Origin: Planctomycetota bacterium
GTDB lineage: Bacteria; Planctomycetota; Phycisphaerae; Phycisphaerales; SM1A02
Reading direction: 5' to 3'
Length of the DNA: 8,392 bases
Assembly (NCBI GenBank): GCA_022567855.1
Contig: JADFGE010000112.1
Coordinates: forward strand, 1-8,392
The notes under the pieces are model-generated. The model saw nothing but the letters and a program-made list of their open reading frames with translations, was not told where the DNA came from and did no database searches. The first letter of the stretch is position 1. Each line of letters opens with the position of its first letter. The translations under genes were made by a program, and so were the position numbers. This document shows, in pieces, positions 1 through 6,353 of the stretch.

Positions 1-2
1 GA

Positions 3-62
3 TTCGATTCCGGAGAGAGTGTCACCATTCCACGAGCCAATGTGGAGCTCATCGAAGGGTAG
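3..62 (+). CDS. 3' end of an unidentified protein gene (partial)
   Basis: Only the last 19 codons and a TAG stop are present, in the frame that starts at base 3. The readable tail ends in TIPRANVELIEG, which alternates polar and hydrophobic residues like the final strand of a beta-rich domain. The stop lies 6 bases before the next ATG, the same tight spacing as the genes that follow, so it is probably the preceding member of the same operon. The other two forward frames are also open for a short way (stops at 72 and 75), so the frame choice rests on this spacing and on the plausible tail. The protein cannot be identified from so little sequence. Confidence 0.5.
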   Translation, partial: FDSGESVTIPRANVELIEG

Positions 63-68
63 GTTGGC

Positions 69-1355
69 ATGAATAGAGATCTATTAGTCTCGATCTTGGC
101 ATCGGTGCTAGCACTAGCTGGGATTGGTCAACAGGCAGCACTTGCACAGGGTGCACCGCCGGCCCCGCCAACGAATCTCACCGCAACCGATCACCCATGG
201 GACAACGGCGAGGTACTCGACCTTCGATGGGATGCCCCTGCTGGCGGCAACCCGGACGGTGAGTATTTCATACTTCAGACGGTTGCTCAGGTCGGTGACC
301 TAAGCGTCACACACGAATTTAAGATCATCGATTCAGCTCCGGGTGATGCGACCCAGCTCAAGGTTGAAGTCAAGCACCGCTTGACGCGCGCCACTGTTCG
401 CCATCTCGGCGATCGAATAGATTTCGATGCCATTTTAGAGACGGGCAAATACAAATTTACCGTTGGCTATCTCTATCAAATCGTTTCAGTGAACGCAGAT
501 GGAGTTCGATCGACACCCGCTCAAACAGCAGAAATTACGTTCGCAACAATGCAGGTGTTTGCTTTATCCAGATTAGCGCTACTCGTCGTGACTTTGATCT
601 TCTGCGGGGCTGTGATTTTCTGGATCAAGCGCGCTCGCAGTGGCAAACCGATCAACATTCGCAAAATCGCAGGCCTGGAAGCGGTCGATGAAGCGGTCGG
701 ACGAGCAACAGAAATGGGACGACCCATTCTGTATGTTCCCGGCATCCAGGACATCAACGAAATTCAAACGATCGCGTCCATGACTATTCTCTCGCACGTC
801 TCGAAAACCGCAGCGGAATATGATGCCAAAGTTGAAGTGCCAACATCTAAATCATTGGTCATGACCACGGCTCGCGAGACCGTTCAGGCAGCCTTCCTTG
901 CCGCTGGCAAACCTGATGCGTACAACCAAGATCTGATTTATTACGTCACTGATGAGCAGTTTGGTTACGTTGCGTATCTTCAAGGCATGATGGTTCGGGA
1001 AAAGCCCGCAGCTTGCTTCTATATGGGAGCGTTCTTTGCTGAGTCGCTCATTCTTGCCGAAACCGGTAACTCCATTGGAGCGATTCAGATCGCAGGCACG
1101 GCAATGCCCGCACAGCTTCCGTTCTTTGTCGCAGCGTGTGACTACACGCTTATTGGCGAAGAGTTCTTCGCTGCCTCTGCGTACCTTTCCGGTTCGCCGG
1201 AAGAACTTGGCAGCCTCAAAGGTCAGGATGTAGGTAAGGTGCTCGTCGCGATCGTGTTGATCATCGGTGTGGCGATGGCGACGCTTGGGGCAATGCTCGA
1301 CTCATCCTCGTTGAACTGGATGGTTGAGTTCCTCAAGAGCAAACTACTTACATAA
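69..1355 (+). CDS. Membrane-anchored protein with fibronectin-III-like ectodomain and DUF6754-like cytoplasmic domain
   Basis: The 428-residue product starts with a hydrophobic signal sequence (about 5-20) ending in a plausible signal peptidase site, ALA before Q27. Residues about 30-160 look like a fibronectin type III fold: the PPAPPTNLTAT opening, LDLRWDAP, a late YQIVSVNADGVRS strand, and extra strands inserted between them. A membrane segment (about 165-186) is followed by the basic stretch WIKRARSGK, which puts the next 200 residues in the cytoplasm. That region (about 197-385) is alpha/beta in pattern, with GRPILYVPG, AETGNSIGAIQIAGT and CDYTLIGEEFFAASAYL. It resembles the family I know as DUF6754; this is from memory and was not searched. 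A second membrane helix lies at about 389-410. The ATG at 69 follows AAGGG at 55-59 with a 9-base spacer. The gene is first of four co-directional membrane-protein genes. The function is unknown; a scaffold or envelope-sensing role is only a guess. Confidence 0.85.
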   Translation: MNRDLLVSILASVLALAGIGQQAALAQGAPPAPPTNLTATDHPWDNGEVLDLRWDAPAGGNPDGEYFILQTVAQVGDLSVTHEFKIIDSAPGDATQLKVEVKHRLTRATVRHLGDRIDFDAILETGKYKFTVGYLYQIVSVNADGVRSTPAQTAEITFATMQVFALSRLALLVVTLIFCGAVIFWIKRARSGKPINIRKIAGLEAVDEAVGRATEMGRPILYVPGIQDINEIQTIASMTILSHVSKTAAEYDAKVEVPTSKSLVMTTARETVQAAFLAAGKPDAYNQDLIYYVTDEQFGYVAYLQGMMVREKPAACFYMGAFFAESLILAETGNSIGAIQIAGTAMPAQLPFFVAACDYTLIGEEFFAASAYLSGSPEELGSLKGQDVGKVLVAIVLIIGVAMATLGAMLDSSSLNWMVEFLKSKLLT

Positions 1356-1367
1356 GGAGCCCGGCGG

Positions 1368-2066
1368 ATGAAACGTAACATACCGCTTCTGATAGCAATG
1401 ATTGCCGGGTTCGTCATGATCGTGGCGTACTTCATCCCTTATACCGAAACCTGGGGTGATACAGTCATTGTATGGTTCGACATTCTCGCAGCCATCGCAT
1501 TCGTTCTCGGCGGCGGCAACCTCCTCAAAGTCCACCTCAAGAAAGCGTCTGACCAAGTACCCGGCTGGGGGTATTCCGTTGTAACTATCATCGCGTTTGT
1601 TGTGATGCTCGGAGTCGGTCTCGGTAAGATTGGAGTCAATCCTGCGGCAAAGTACCCTGAATTTGCATGGTCTGGTAGCTATCGCGAAGTTGGGGCGCCG
1701 TTCTGGTGGCTGTACGAGTATGTATTCAAGCCACTGCAAGCAACGATCTTTGCCATGCTCGCTTTTTATGTCGCATCAGCTGCTTTTAGAGCGTTCCGTG
1801 CAAAGAACTTTGAGGCGATTCTCCTGCTTGCAACAGCATTCATCATCTTGCTCGGGAGAACCGCGGCAGGGCCAGCCCTGACAAGTTGGTTCCCCGATTC
1901 CATTGAGGGGCTGGAAGCGGACAAGCTCACCGAATATCTGATGACTGTTTTTAATACTGCGGGGAACAGAGCAATCATGATCGGTATCGCTCTGGGTACG
2001 GCATCGGTGTCGCTGAAGATTCTCCTCGGCGTTGAACGATCGTATCTTGGATCAGGAGAAGAATAA
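1368..2066 (+). CDS. Six-helix integral membrane protein of unknown function
   Basis: The product has 232 residues and no cleavable signal. Hydrophobic segments at about 5-24, 33-52, 68-86, 122-140, 147-165 and 200-220 suggest six membrane helices with short loops. Two stretches look conserved-family-like: the GGGNLLKVHLKK turn after helix 2, and KPLQATIFAMLAFYVASAAFRAFRAKNFEA spanning helix 4 and the next loop (residues 121-150). The loop at 88-120 is aromatic-rich (FWWLYEYVF). No transporter or enzyme motif is visible. A strong ribosome-binding site, TAAGGAG at 1353-1359, sits 8 bases before the ATG and includes the stop codon of the previous gene, which favours coupled translation. The neighbours imply it is a membrane subunit working with the flanking anchored proteins. 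I do not recognise a characterised homologue. Confidence 0.85.
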   Translation: MKRNIPLLIAMIAGFVMIVAYFIPYTETWGDTVIVWFDILAAIAFVLGGGNLLKVHLKKASDQVPGWGYSVVTIIAFVVMLGVGLGKIGVNPAAKYPEFAWSGSYREVGAPFWWLYEYVFKPLQATIFAMLAFYVASAAFRAFRAKNFEAILLLATAFIILLGRTAAGPALTSWFPDSIEGLEADKLTEYLMTVFNTAGNRAIMIGIALGTASVSLKILLGVERSYLGSGEE

Positions 2067-2069
2067 GCT

Positions 2070-2951
2070 ATGCTCGATTTCCTTAAGAATTTAGATCGAC
2101 GTTGGATATTTCTCCTCATGTTGTTATCTGTAGCGATACCAATCTTGCTGCAAGCCCAGTTTCCCGAGACACCTTCTGAACTTTCCCAGGTTGTCTTTGA
2201 GGAACTTGAAAAGCTCGAAGAAGGCGACAAAATCCTTCTGGCATTTGACTTTGATCCAGCAAGCGAAGGTGAACTGGGACCAATGGCCACGGCCTTCGTT
2301 CGACATTGCTGCGAGAAGAAACTGAAGATGTACTTCATGGCCCTTTGGCCTGTCGGCGAACAAATGATCGTCGACAACATCAACCGAGTCATCAAAGCCG
2401 ACTTCCCTCATTTGGTCTATGGAACGGACTACATGAACCTTGGGTTCAAAGCTGGGAACGAAGGGGTCATCAAGGTTGTCATCACGGACATGAGGCAGCT
2501 GTACACGACAGATGCTGATGGAACCGCGATCGATCAGATCGAAATGATGCAAGGGGTCGACAACATCAAAGCAATGGATCTGATGATTAATATCTCGGCT
2601 GGTTATCCGGGAACCAAGGAATGGGTCCAATACGCAGTCACTCGTTATCCCGACAAGATCAGATTGGTCGCTGGTTGCACGGGCGTCCAAGCACCCCTTC
2701 TTTATCCATATATTCCACAGCAACTACCTGGATTGCTCGCTGCGATCAAAGGGGCTGCGGAATATGAAAAACTTGTCATGGATAAGTATGGCGAACGCAA
2801 TGCCGAAGGTGAAATAATAGAACCGGGCAAGTACTTTGAGGGTCGTCGCAGGATGGGACCTCAGCTGGTCGCCCACGTTCTTATGGTTCTTCTCATCGTT
2901 GCGGGAAACATCATTTTTATTGCCGACCGTAGACGGGAGAAACGCCAGTGA
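2070..2951 (+). CDS. Doubly anchored membrane protein with a predicted extracytoplasmic alpha/beta domain
   Basis: The 293-residue product has one helix near each end (about 12-29 and 267-285). The N-terminus (NLDRR) and C-terminus (DRRREKRQ) are positively charged, so both ends should be cytoplasmic and residues about 30-265 outside. That domain alternates strands and helices: KILLAFDFDPASEGELGPMA (54-73), a KLKMYFMALWPVG strand-turn, YGTDYMNLGFKAGNEG (117-132), VIKVVITDM, AMDLMINISAGYPGTKEW and IRLVAGCTGVQAP, then the LLAAIKGAAEYEKL helix. The order suggests a Rossmann-like or periplasmic-binding-like fold. The FDFDPASEGE segment and the LGFKAG loop are the best candidates for functional sites, but no catalytic motif is recognised. 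I recall similar proteins annotated as hypothetical in Chloroflexota; this was not verified. AGGAG at 2054-2058 precedes the ATG by 11 bases, and the gene starts 3 bases after the upstream stop. Confidence 0.85.
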   Translation: MLDFLKNLDRRWIFLLMLLSVAIPILLQAQFPETPSELSQVVFEELEKLEEGDKILLAFDFDPASEGELGPMATAFVRHCCEKKLKMYFMALWPVGEQMIVDNINRVIKADFPHLVYGTDYMNLGFKAGNEGVIKVVITDMRQLYTTDADGTAIDQIEMMQGVDNIKAMDLMINISAGYPGTKEWVQYAVTRYPDKIRLVAGCTGVQAPLLYPYIPQQLPGLLAAIKGAAEYEKLVMDKYGERNAEGEIIEPGKYFEGRRRMGPQLVAHVLMVLLIVAGNIIFIADRRREKRQ

Positions 2952-3913
2952 ACAGCTCCAATCGTCTGTGGTTGATCCTGTTTATCATTGGGGCAGTCCT
3001 CGTGGCCGGCCGAATGATCATGAGCAGCAACGGCATGGGCAAAGCCTACGTCCAAGCGGTCCCGGTGAACCCGGATGCGGAGAATGAAGATCACAAGTGG
3101 ACGATCTACGAACAAGCGAGCTTAACCGACTACAACAAATCAGTACTCGCAGATCCGAATCAGACTGAATACTTGTTCAGCATGTCAAGAACACTCGGTG
3201 TTTGGTTTGCTGCACTTATGACAATCTTTGTTCTGTCATTTCTCATTCGGGATAATCCGTTTTACAAATTTGCCGAAGCTGTTTTCGTCGGGATATCAGC
3301 AGCGTATTGGATGGTTGTCGGCTTCTGGTCGACGGTTGTTCCGAACCTCATCGGAAAAATCTCACCGGACCTTGTACGAAATTGGGCGCTCCCTGGCCTT
3401 GGACAAGATGAACACTCAGAACTGCTCTACCTGATACCGCTGGCGCTTGGACTTATGCTGTTATGGAGACTTTCTCCAAAGGGCGGTTGGATCAGCAGGT
3501 GGCCGATGGCGTTTATCATCGGCGTGTTCTGTGGCCTAAGGCTTATCACATTCATTCACGCAGACTTCCTAAGCCAAATCCGTAACGGCATTGTTCCGTT
3601 ATGGGTTGAAGATAGTACAGGGGCGTTTAGTTTCTGGCTGTCCCTTCGATCGGTATTTCTGATCGTCGGCGTCCTCTCATGCCTGGTCTACTTCTTCTTC
3701 TCCTTCGAACACAAAGGCATCGTCGGCAAGACCGCCAAGCTCGGAATCTGGTTCATGATGATCACCTTCGGCGCCGCCTTCGGCTACACCGTCATGGGGC
3801 GAATCGCCCTGTTGGCCATACGGCTCGAATTCCTCTTTGATGACTGGCTGTGGCTGATCGATCCGACGGATAAGCGCGTCGAGGCGGTGGTCTCAATGCT
3901 GGGGTTGTTCTGA
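2948..3913 (+). CDS. Polytopic membrane protein (about seven helices) of unknown function
   Basis: The 321-residue product starts at GTG, which overlaps the TGA of the previous gene (GTGA, 2948-2951). GGGAGA at 2935-2940 serves as ribosome-binding site with a 7-base spacer. Membrane segments are apparent at about 6-24, 82-101, 110-134, 158-174, 182-203, 230-251 and 264-290. Residues 25-81 form a hydrophilic loop after the first helix, probably outside the membrane. Distinctive stretches are DNPFYKFAEAVFVGISAAYW (102-121), SRWPMAFIIGVFCGL and YFFFSFEHKG. The last of these ends helix 6 at a short basic cytoplasmic loop. There is no known transporter signature. The final quarter of the gene (from about 3660) is clearly richer in G+C and in C-ending codons than the first part. 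It is the last gene of the cassette, as the next 187 bases are non-coding. Confidence 0.85.
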   Translation: MNSSNRLWLILFIIGAVLVAGRMIMSSNGMGKAYVQAVPVNPDAENEDHKWTIYEQASLTDYNKSVLADPNQTEYLFSMSRTLGVWFAALMTIFVLSFLIRDNPFYKFAEAVFVGISAAYWMVVGFWSTVVPNLIGKISPDLVRNWALPGLGQDEHSELLYLIPLALGLMLLWRLSPKGGWISRWPMAFIIGVFCGLRLITFIHADFLSQIRNGIVPLWVEDSTGAFSFWLSLRSVFLIVGVLSCLVYFFFSFEHKGIVGKTAKLGIWFMMITFGAAFGYTVMGRIALLAIRLEFLFDDWLWLIDPTDKRVEAVVSMLGLF

Positions 3914-3967
3914 CGGTTTGTCCTATCCCTAGGCAGGTCGTATCCGGCCGGGGCTTTCGCCCGATGC

Positions 3968-3996
3968 TTGACTTTTAGAGGGGCGGTTTTTAGAGT
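3968..3996 (+). promoter_or_regulatory. Probable sigma70-type promoter for the rpmF-plsX-fabH-fabD operon
   Basis: TTGACT (3968-3973, 5 of 6 consensus positions) and TAGAGT (3991-3996, 4 of 6) are separated by exactly 17 bases. This predicts transcription starting near 4003 and a leader of about 100 bases before the rpmF ATG. It lies in the only gap between the two gene blocks, where a promoter is needed. The 8-base repeat TTTTAGAG overlaps the edge of the -35 element, the spacer and most of the -10 element. Confidence 0.6.
3973..3995 (+). repeat. TTTTAGAG direct repeat overlapping the promoter
   Basis: TTTTAGAG occurs at 3973-3980 and again at 3988-3995, a 15-base period. The second copy covers most of the -10 element and the first covers the end of the -35 element and the start of the spacer. 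It could be a regulator site or a chance A/T-rich duplication; nothing in the window decides this. Confidence 0.45.
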
Positions 3997-4100
3997 TGCC
4001 GGCCTGTCAGTCCAACCGTGGGCCGGAGATGTGGGGCTGCGCGGTTGGTGGCGGGTGGTGGCTCGTTCGTTGGGCGGGCCGTTGAAGCAAGGACCAGATC

Positions 4101-4286
4101 ATGGCCGTACCTGCGTTTCGAACCTCCCCAAGCCGCAAGGGTAAGCGTCGGTCGCATCACGCGCTGCGGGCTGATCACACGGTCTTGTGTCCCAACTGCG
4201 GGGCGGCCAAGCGTCCTCACCATGCCTGCCCTTCATGCGGATACGTGCGGCCCGGCCTACAGGTGACGTCCGGCGAGGAAGAATGA
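4101..4286 (+). CDS. rpmF: 50S ribosomal protein L32
   Basis: The 61-residue product opens with MAVPAFRTSPSRKGKRRSHH, the typical basic L32 N-terminus (MAVP, then a serine/arginine/lysine-rich stretch). It carries two CxxC pairs (C30/C33 and C43/C46), the zinc-binding form of L32. L32 is a small protein of the large ribosomal subunit near the peptidyl-transferase region. AAGGA at 4089-4093, 7 bases before the ATG, is the ribosome-binding site. The stop lies 3 bases before plsX, reproducing the well-known rpmF-plsX-fab linkage of ribosome and membrane-lipid synthesis. The C-terminal tail ends in the acidic SGEEE. The length is normal for the family. Confidence 0.96.
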   Translation: MAVPAFRTSPSRKGKRRSHHALRADHTVLCPNCGAAKRPHHACPSCGYVRPGLQVTSGEEE

Positions 4287-4289
4287 TCC

Positions 4290-5321
4290 ATGCGGATCGG
4301 CCTCGACGTGATGGGGGGCGACAATGCTCCGGATGCGATCATTGACGGAGCGCTGACCGCGCTGAAGGGACTTGATGAAGCCGACGAGCTGGTGCTTGTC
4401 GGCAGCCACGACGTCATCACTGAGGCTATGGCCGCACGGACCATCCGCGACAAGCGCATCGTCGTGGTGGAGACCACCGAGGTGGTGGCGATGGACGAGT
4501 CGCCCGCAGAGGCAGTGCGGGGCAAGCCCGACAGCTCGCTCACGGTCCTGGCCGAGCTGTCCAACCCGCGCCGGGCGGCCAAGCGCGGGCTGAAGCCGGT
4601 CGATGCCATCATTTCCGCCGGCAACACCGGGGCGTATGTGATGGCGGCGCAGATGTACATGCGGCGCTTGCCCAACGTTCACCGTCCCGGCATCGCGGTG
4701 ACGGTTCCCACGTTTCACGGCCCGGTCGTCTTGATTGACGTCGGCGCGAACATCGAGCCCAAGCCCCAGCATCTGGCGCAGTACGGCGTGATGGGCGACA
4801 TCTACGCCCGCAATATCCTTGGGTTGGCGAACCCGCGCATCGCCCTGATGAACGTGGGCGGGGAGGAGCAGAAAGGCACCACCGACATGAAGGAAGCCGG
4901 CGATCGCTTGCGAGCGATATCGTCGATCAACTTTGTCGGCAACATCGAAGGGCGCGCCGTGTTCAACGGCGGCGCCGACGTTATCGTCACTGACGGCGTG
5001 GTTGGGAATGTCATGATCAAGCTTGCCGAAGGTCTTTCGGAGGGGATATTCAAGGTGATCGCGCGCGAGGTCCGGGCGATTGATCCAGATTTGGCCACGC
5101 GCTTTGAGCCCATCGTGCAGAAGATCTACGCGGAGCACGATTATCACGAATACGGAGGAGCGCCGCTGCTGGGAGTCAATGGGGTGTGCCTGATCAGTCA
5201 TGGATCCAGCGTGGCCCGGACGATCACCAACGCGATCCACCGCTCGAAGCTCTTTTTCGAGTCGGGTGTCAACCGGGCCATCACCGAGCGACTTGCCGTC
5301 GAGGAAGAAGCGGTCGCATGA
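4290..5321 (+). CDS. plsX: Phosphate acyltransferase PlsX
   Basis: PlsX converts acyl-ACP and phosphate into acyl-phosphate, which PlsY uses to acylate glycerol-3-phosphate at the start of phospholipid synthesis. It is a peripheral membrane enzyme. The 343-residue product has the family hallmarks in order: DVMGGDNAP (6-14), SAGNTGA (109-115), DVGAN (150-154), NVGGEEQKG (188-196), GNIEGR (217-222), DVIVTDGVVGNV (230-241), GAPLLGVNG (290-298) and SHGSS (303-307). The length and the start directly before MRIGLDVMGGD are normal. GAGGAAGA at 4275-4282 serves as ribosome-binding site. The end overlaps the fabH start as ATGA, indicating translational coupling. Confidence 0.97.
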   Translation: MRIGLDVMGGDNAPDAIIDGALTALKGLDEADELVLVGSHDVITEAMAARTIRDKRIVVVETTEVVAMDESPAEAVRGKPDSSLTVLAELSNPRRAAKRGLKPVDAIISAGNTGAYVMAAQMYMRRLPNVHRPGIAVTVPTFHGPVVLIDVGANIEPKPQHLAQYGVMGDIYARNILGLANPRIALMNVGGEEQKGTTDMKEAGDRLRAISSINFVGNIEGRAVFNGGADVIVTDGVVGNVMIKLAEGLSEGIFKVIAREVRAIDPDLATRFEPIVQKIYAEHDYHEYGGAPLLGVNGVCLISHGSSVARTITNAIHRSKLFFESGVNRAITERLAVEEEAVA

Positions 5322-6319
5322 CGCCACGCGCCGGATGTGGGGTTCGCATCGCCGGGGCGGGGTCGGCCGTGCCCGCAGGTGTGCTGACCAACGCCGACCT
5401 CGAGAAGATGCTGGAGACGACCGACGAGTGGATCGTCCAGCGGACCGGTATTCGGGAGCGCCGCATCGTTGATCAGCCGGGTCAAGGTACGTTCACGCTT
5501 TCCTGCGACGCGCTGAACCGTGCGCTGGAAGATGCAGGGATGAGAGGCAAGGAGTTGGACCTGGTGATCGTCGCCAGCGTCACCGGCGAGATGACCTGCC
5601 CATCGGTAGCGGCCCGAGTGTCGGCTGAAGTGGGCGCTACCCCAGCCGGCGCGTTCGATCTCGTCGCCGCATGCAGCGGATTCGTCTATAGCATCAATGT
5701 GGCCGACTCATTGGTTCGCAGCGGCCGGTTCGATGCGATTGGCGTTGTCGGCTGCGATGCTATGAGCACGGTCATTGACTACTCCGATCGGAATCTGTCG
5801 ATCCTCTTCGGTGACGCGGCTGGAGCCGTCATCCTCACCCGAGATGAGGATCCTGCATTGGGTTGCCTGTACCAGACGATGTTCGCCGATGGAACGAGCT
5901 GGGAGTCGCTGTACATGCCCCGGCGCGAGCATGAGGTACCACAGTCGGACAGCGAAAACGCGATCCGCATAGGATGTCTGCGAATGAATGGTCGCGAGAT
6001 TTATAAGTTCGCGATCGTCAAGCTGCGCCAGATGATCGAGGAGGCGCTGGACGCGACACGTCTGTGCCCGTCGCAGATCAGCCAGTTCATCTGCCACCAA
6101 TCCAACTTGCGGATCATCGACGCGGCTCGCGAGAAACTGGGACTCCCGCCGGAGAAGGTGTTCATCAATATCGACAAGTTCGGGAACAGTTCTGCCGGCT
6201 CCGTCGGCCTGTGCTTCGACCAGCTTTGGCGAGCCGGAAAGATCAAGCGCGGTGATACGGTGCTGTTCGCGGCGATCGGGGGCGGACTGACCTGGGCCAC
6301 CAGCGTGTGGAAGCTGTAG
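5318..6319 (+). CDS. fabH: Beta-ketoacyl-ACP synthase III (FabH)
   Basis: FabH condenses an acyl-CoA primer (usually acetyl-CoA) with malonyl-ACP to start type II fatty acid synthesis. The 333-residue product has the complete thiolase-fold triad: C119 in AACSGFVY, H260 in ICHQSNLRI and N290 in KFGNSSAGS. Other hallmarks are TTDEWIVQRTGIRERRI (34-50), LFGDAAGAV (163-171) and the glycine-rich end AAIGGGLTWATS. I chose the ATG at 5318, which overlaps the plsX stop. The frame stays open back to 5186, but FabH similarity begins only at GVRIAGAGSAVP and the extra residues would lie inside plsX. Primer specificity (acetyl or branched) cannot be read from the sequence. Confidence 0.96.
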   Translation: MTPRAGCGVRIAGAGSAVPAGVLTNADLEKMLETTDEWIVQRTGIRERRIVDQPGQGTFTLSCDALNRALEDAGMRGKELDLVIVASVTGEMTCPSVAARVSAEVGATPAGAFDLVAACSGFVYSINVADSLVRSGRFDAIGVVGCDAMSTVIDYSDRNLSILFGDAAGAVILTRDEDPALGCLYQTMFADGTSWESLYMPRREHEVPQSDSENAIRIGCLRMNGREIYKFAIVKLRQMIEEALDATRLCPSQISQFICHQSNLRIIDAAREKLGLPPEKVFINIDKFGNSSAGSVGLCFDQLWRAGKIKRGDTVLFAAIGGGLTWATSVWKL

Positions 6320-6336
6320 GCGAGGCCTGAAGATTT

Positions 6337-6353
6337 GGAGGTCCGGAAGTTTG
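6337..6353 (+). promoter_or_regulatory. Ribosome-binding site fixing a TTG start for fabD
   Basis: GGAGGT (6337-6342) lies 8 bases before TTG (6351-6353), and no ATG or GTG in frame lies between the fabH stop and the conserved PGQGAQ motif. TTTGGAGG occurs twice, at 6334-6341 and 6350-6357; the second copy contains the start codon, so initiation here may be finely balanced or weak. Confidence 0.7.

Larger units (their letters stand above)
3914..4100 (+). other. Non-coding gap and rpmF leader
   Basis: These 187 bases separate the membrane cassette from rpmF. No convincing intrinsic terminator follows the cassette; only a weak 4-base-pair GGGC/GCCC stem around 3950-3965 is present. The middle holds the rpmF promoter and its direct repeat. 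The downstream part is a G-rich leader with six runs of two or more Gs at 4043-4061. No yceD/DUF177 gene is present here, although that gene often precedes rpmF in other bacteria. Confidence 0.6.

Noticed and set aside
1766..2395. 209-codon open frame on the - strand across two membrane-protein genes
   Set aside because: It spans the junction of two well-supported + strand genes and its serine/arginine-rich translation has no domain pattern.
3946..3991. Possible intrinsic terminator after the membrane cassette
   Set aside because: Only a 4-base-pair GGGC/GCCC stem with a G-G mismatch outside it is available, and the T runs are too far downstream, inside the promoter.
3999..4026. CCGGCC/GGCCGG inverted repeat in the rpmF leader
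   Set aside because: The 6-base-pair stem has a 16-base loop and the predicted transcription start falls within its left arm, so it would not form in the RNA; such short G+C palindromes are common here.
5186..5317. Upstream extension of fabH by 44 codons
   Set aside because: The residues resemble no FabH N-terminus and lie wholly within plsX. The ATG at 5318 gives the normal FabH length and an ATGA overlap.
4257..5327. 356-codon open frame on the - strand across plsX
   Set aside because: It is exactly opposite plsX, which has full family motifs. Its translation is low-complexity, rich in H, R, D and G, and matches no known family. High-G+C genes commonly leave such antisense open frames.
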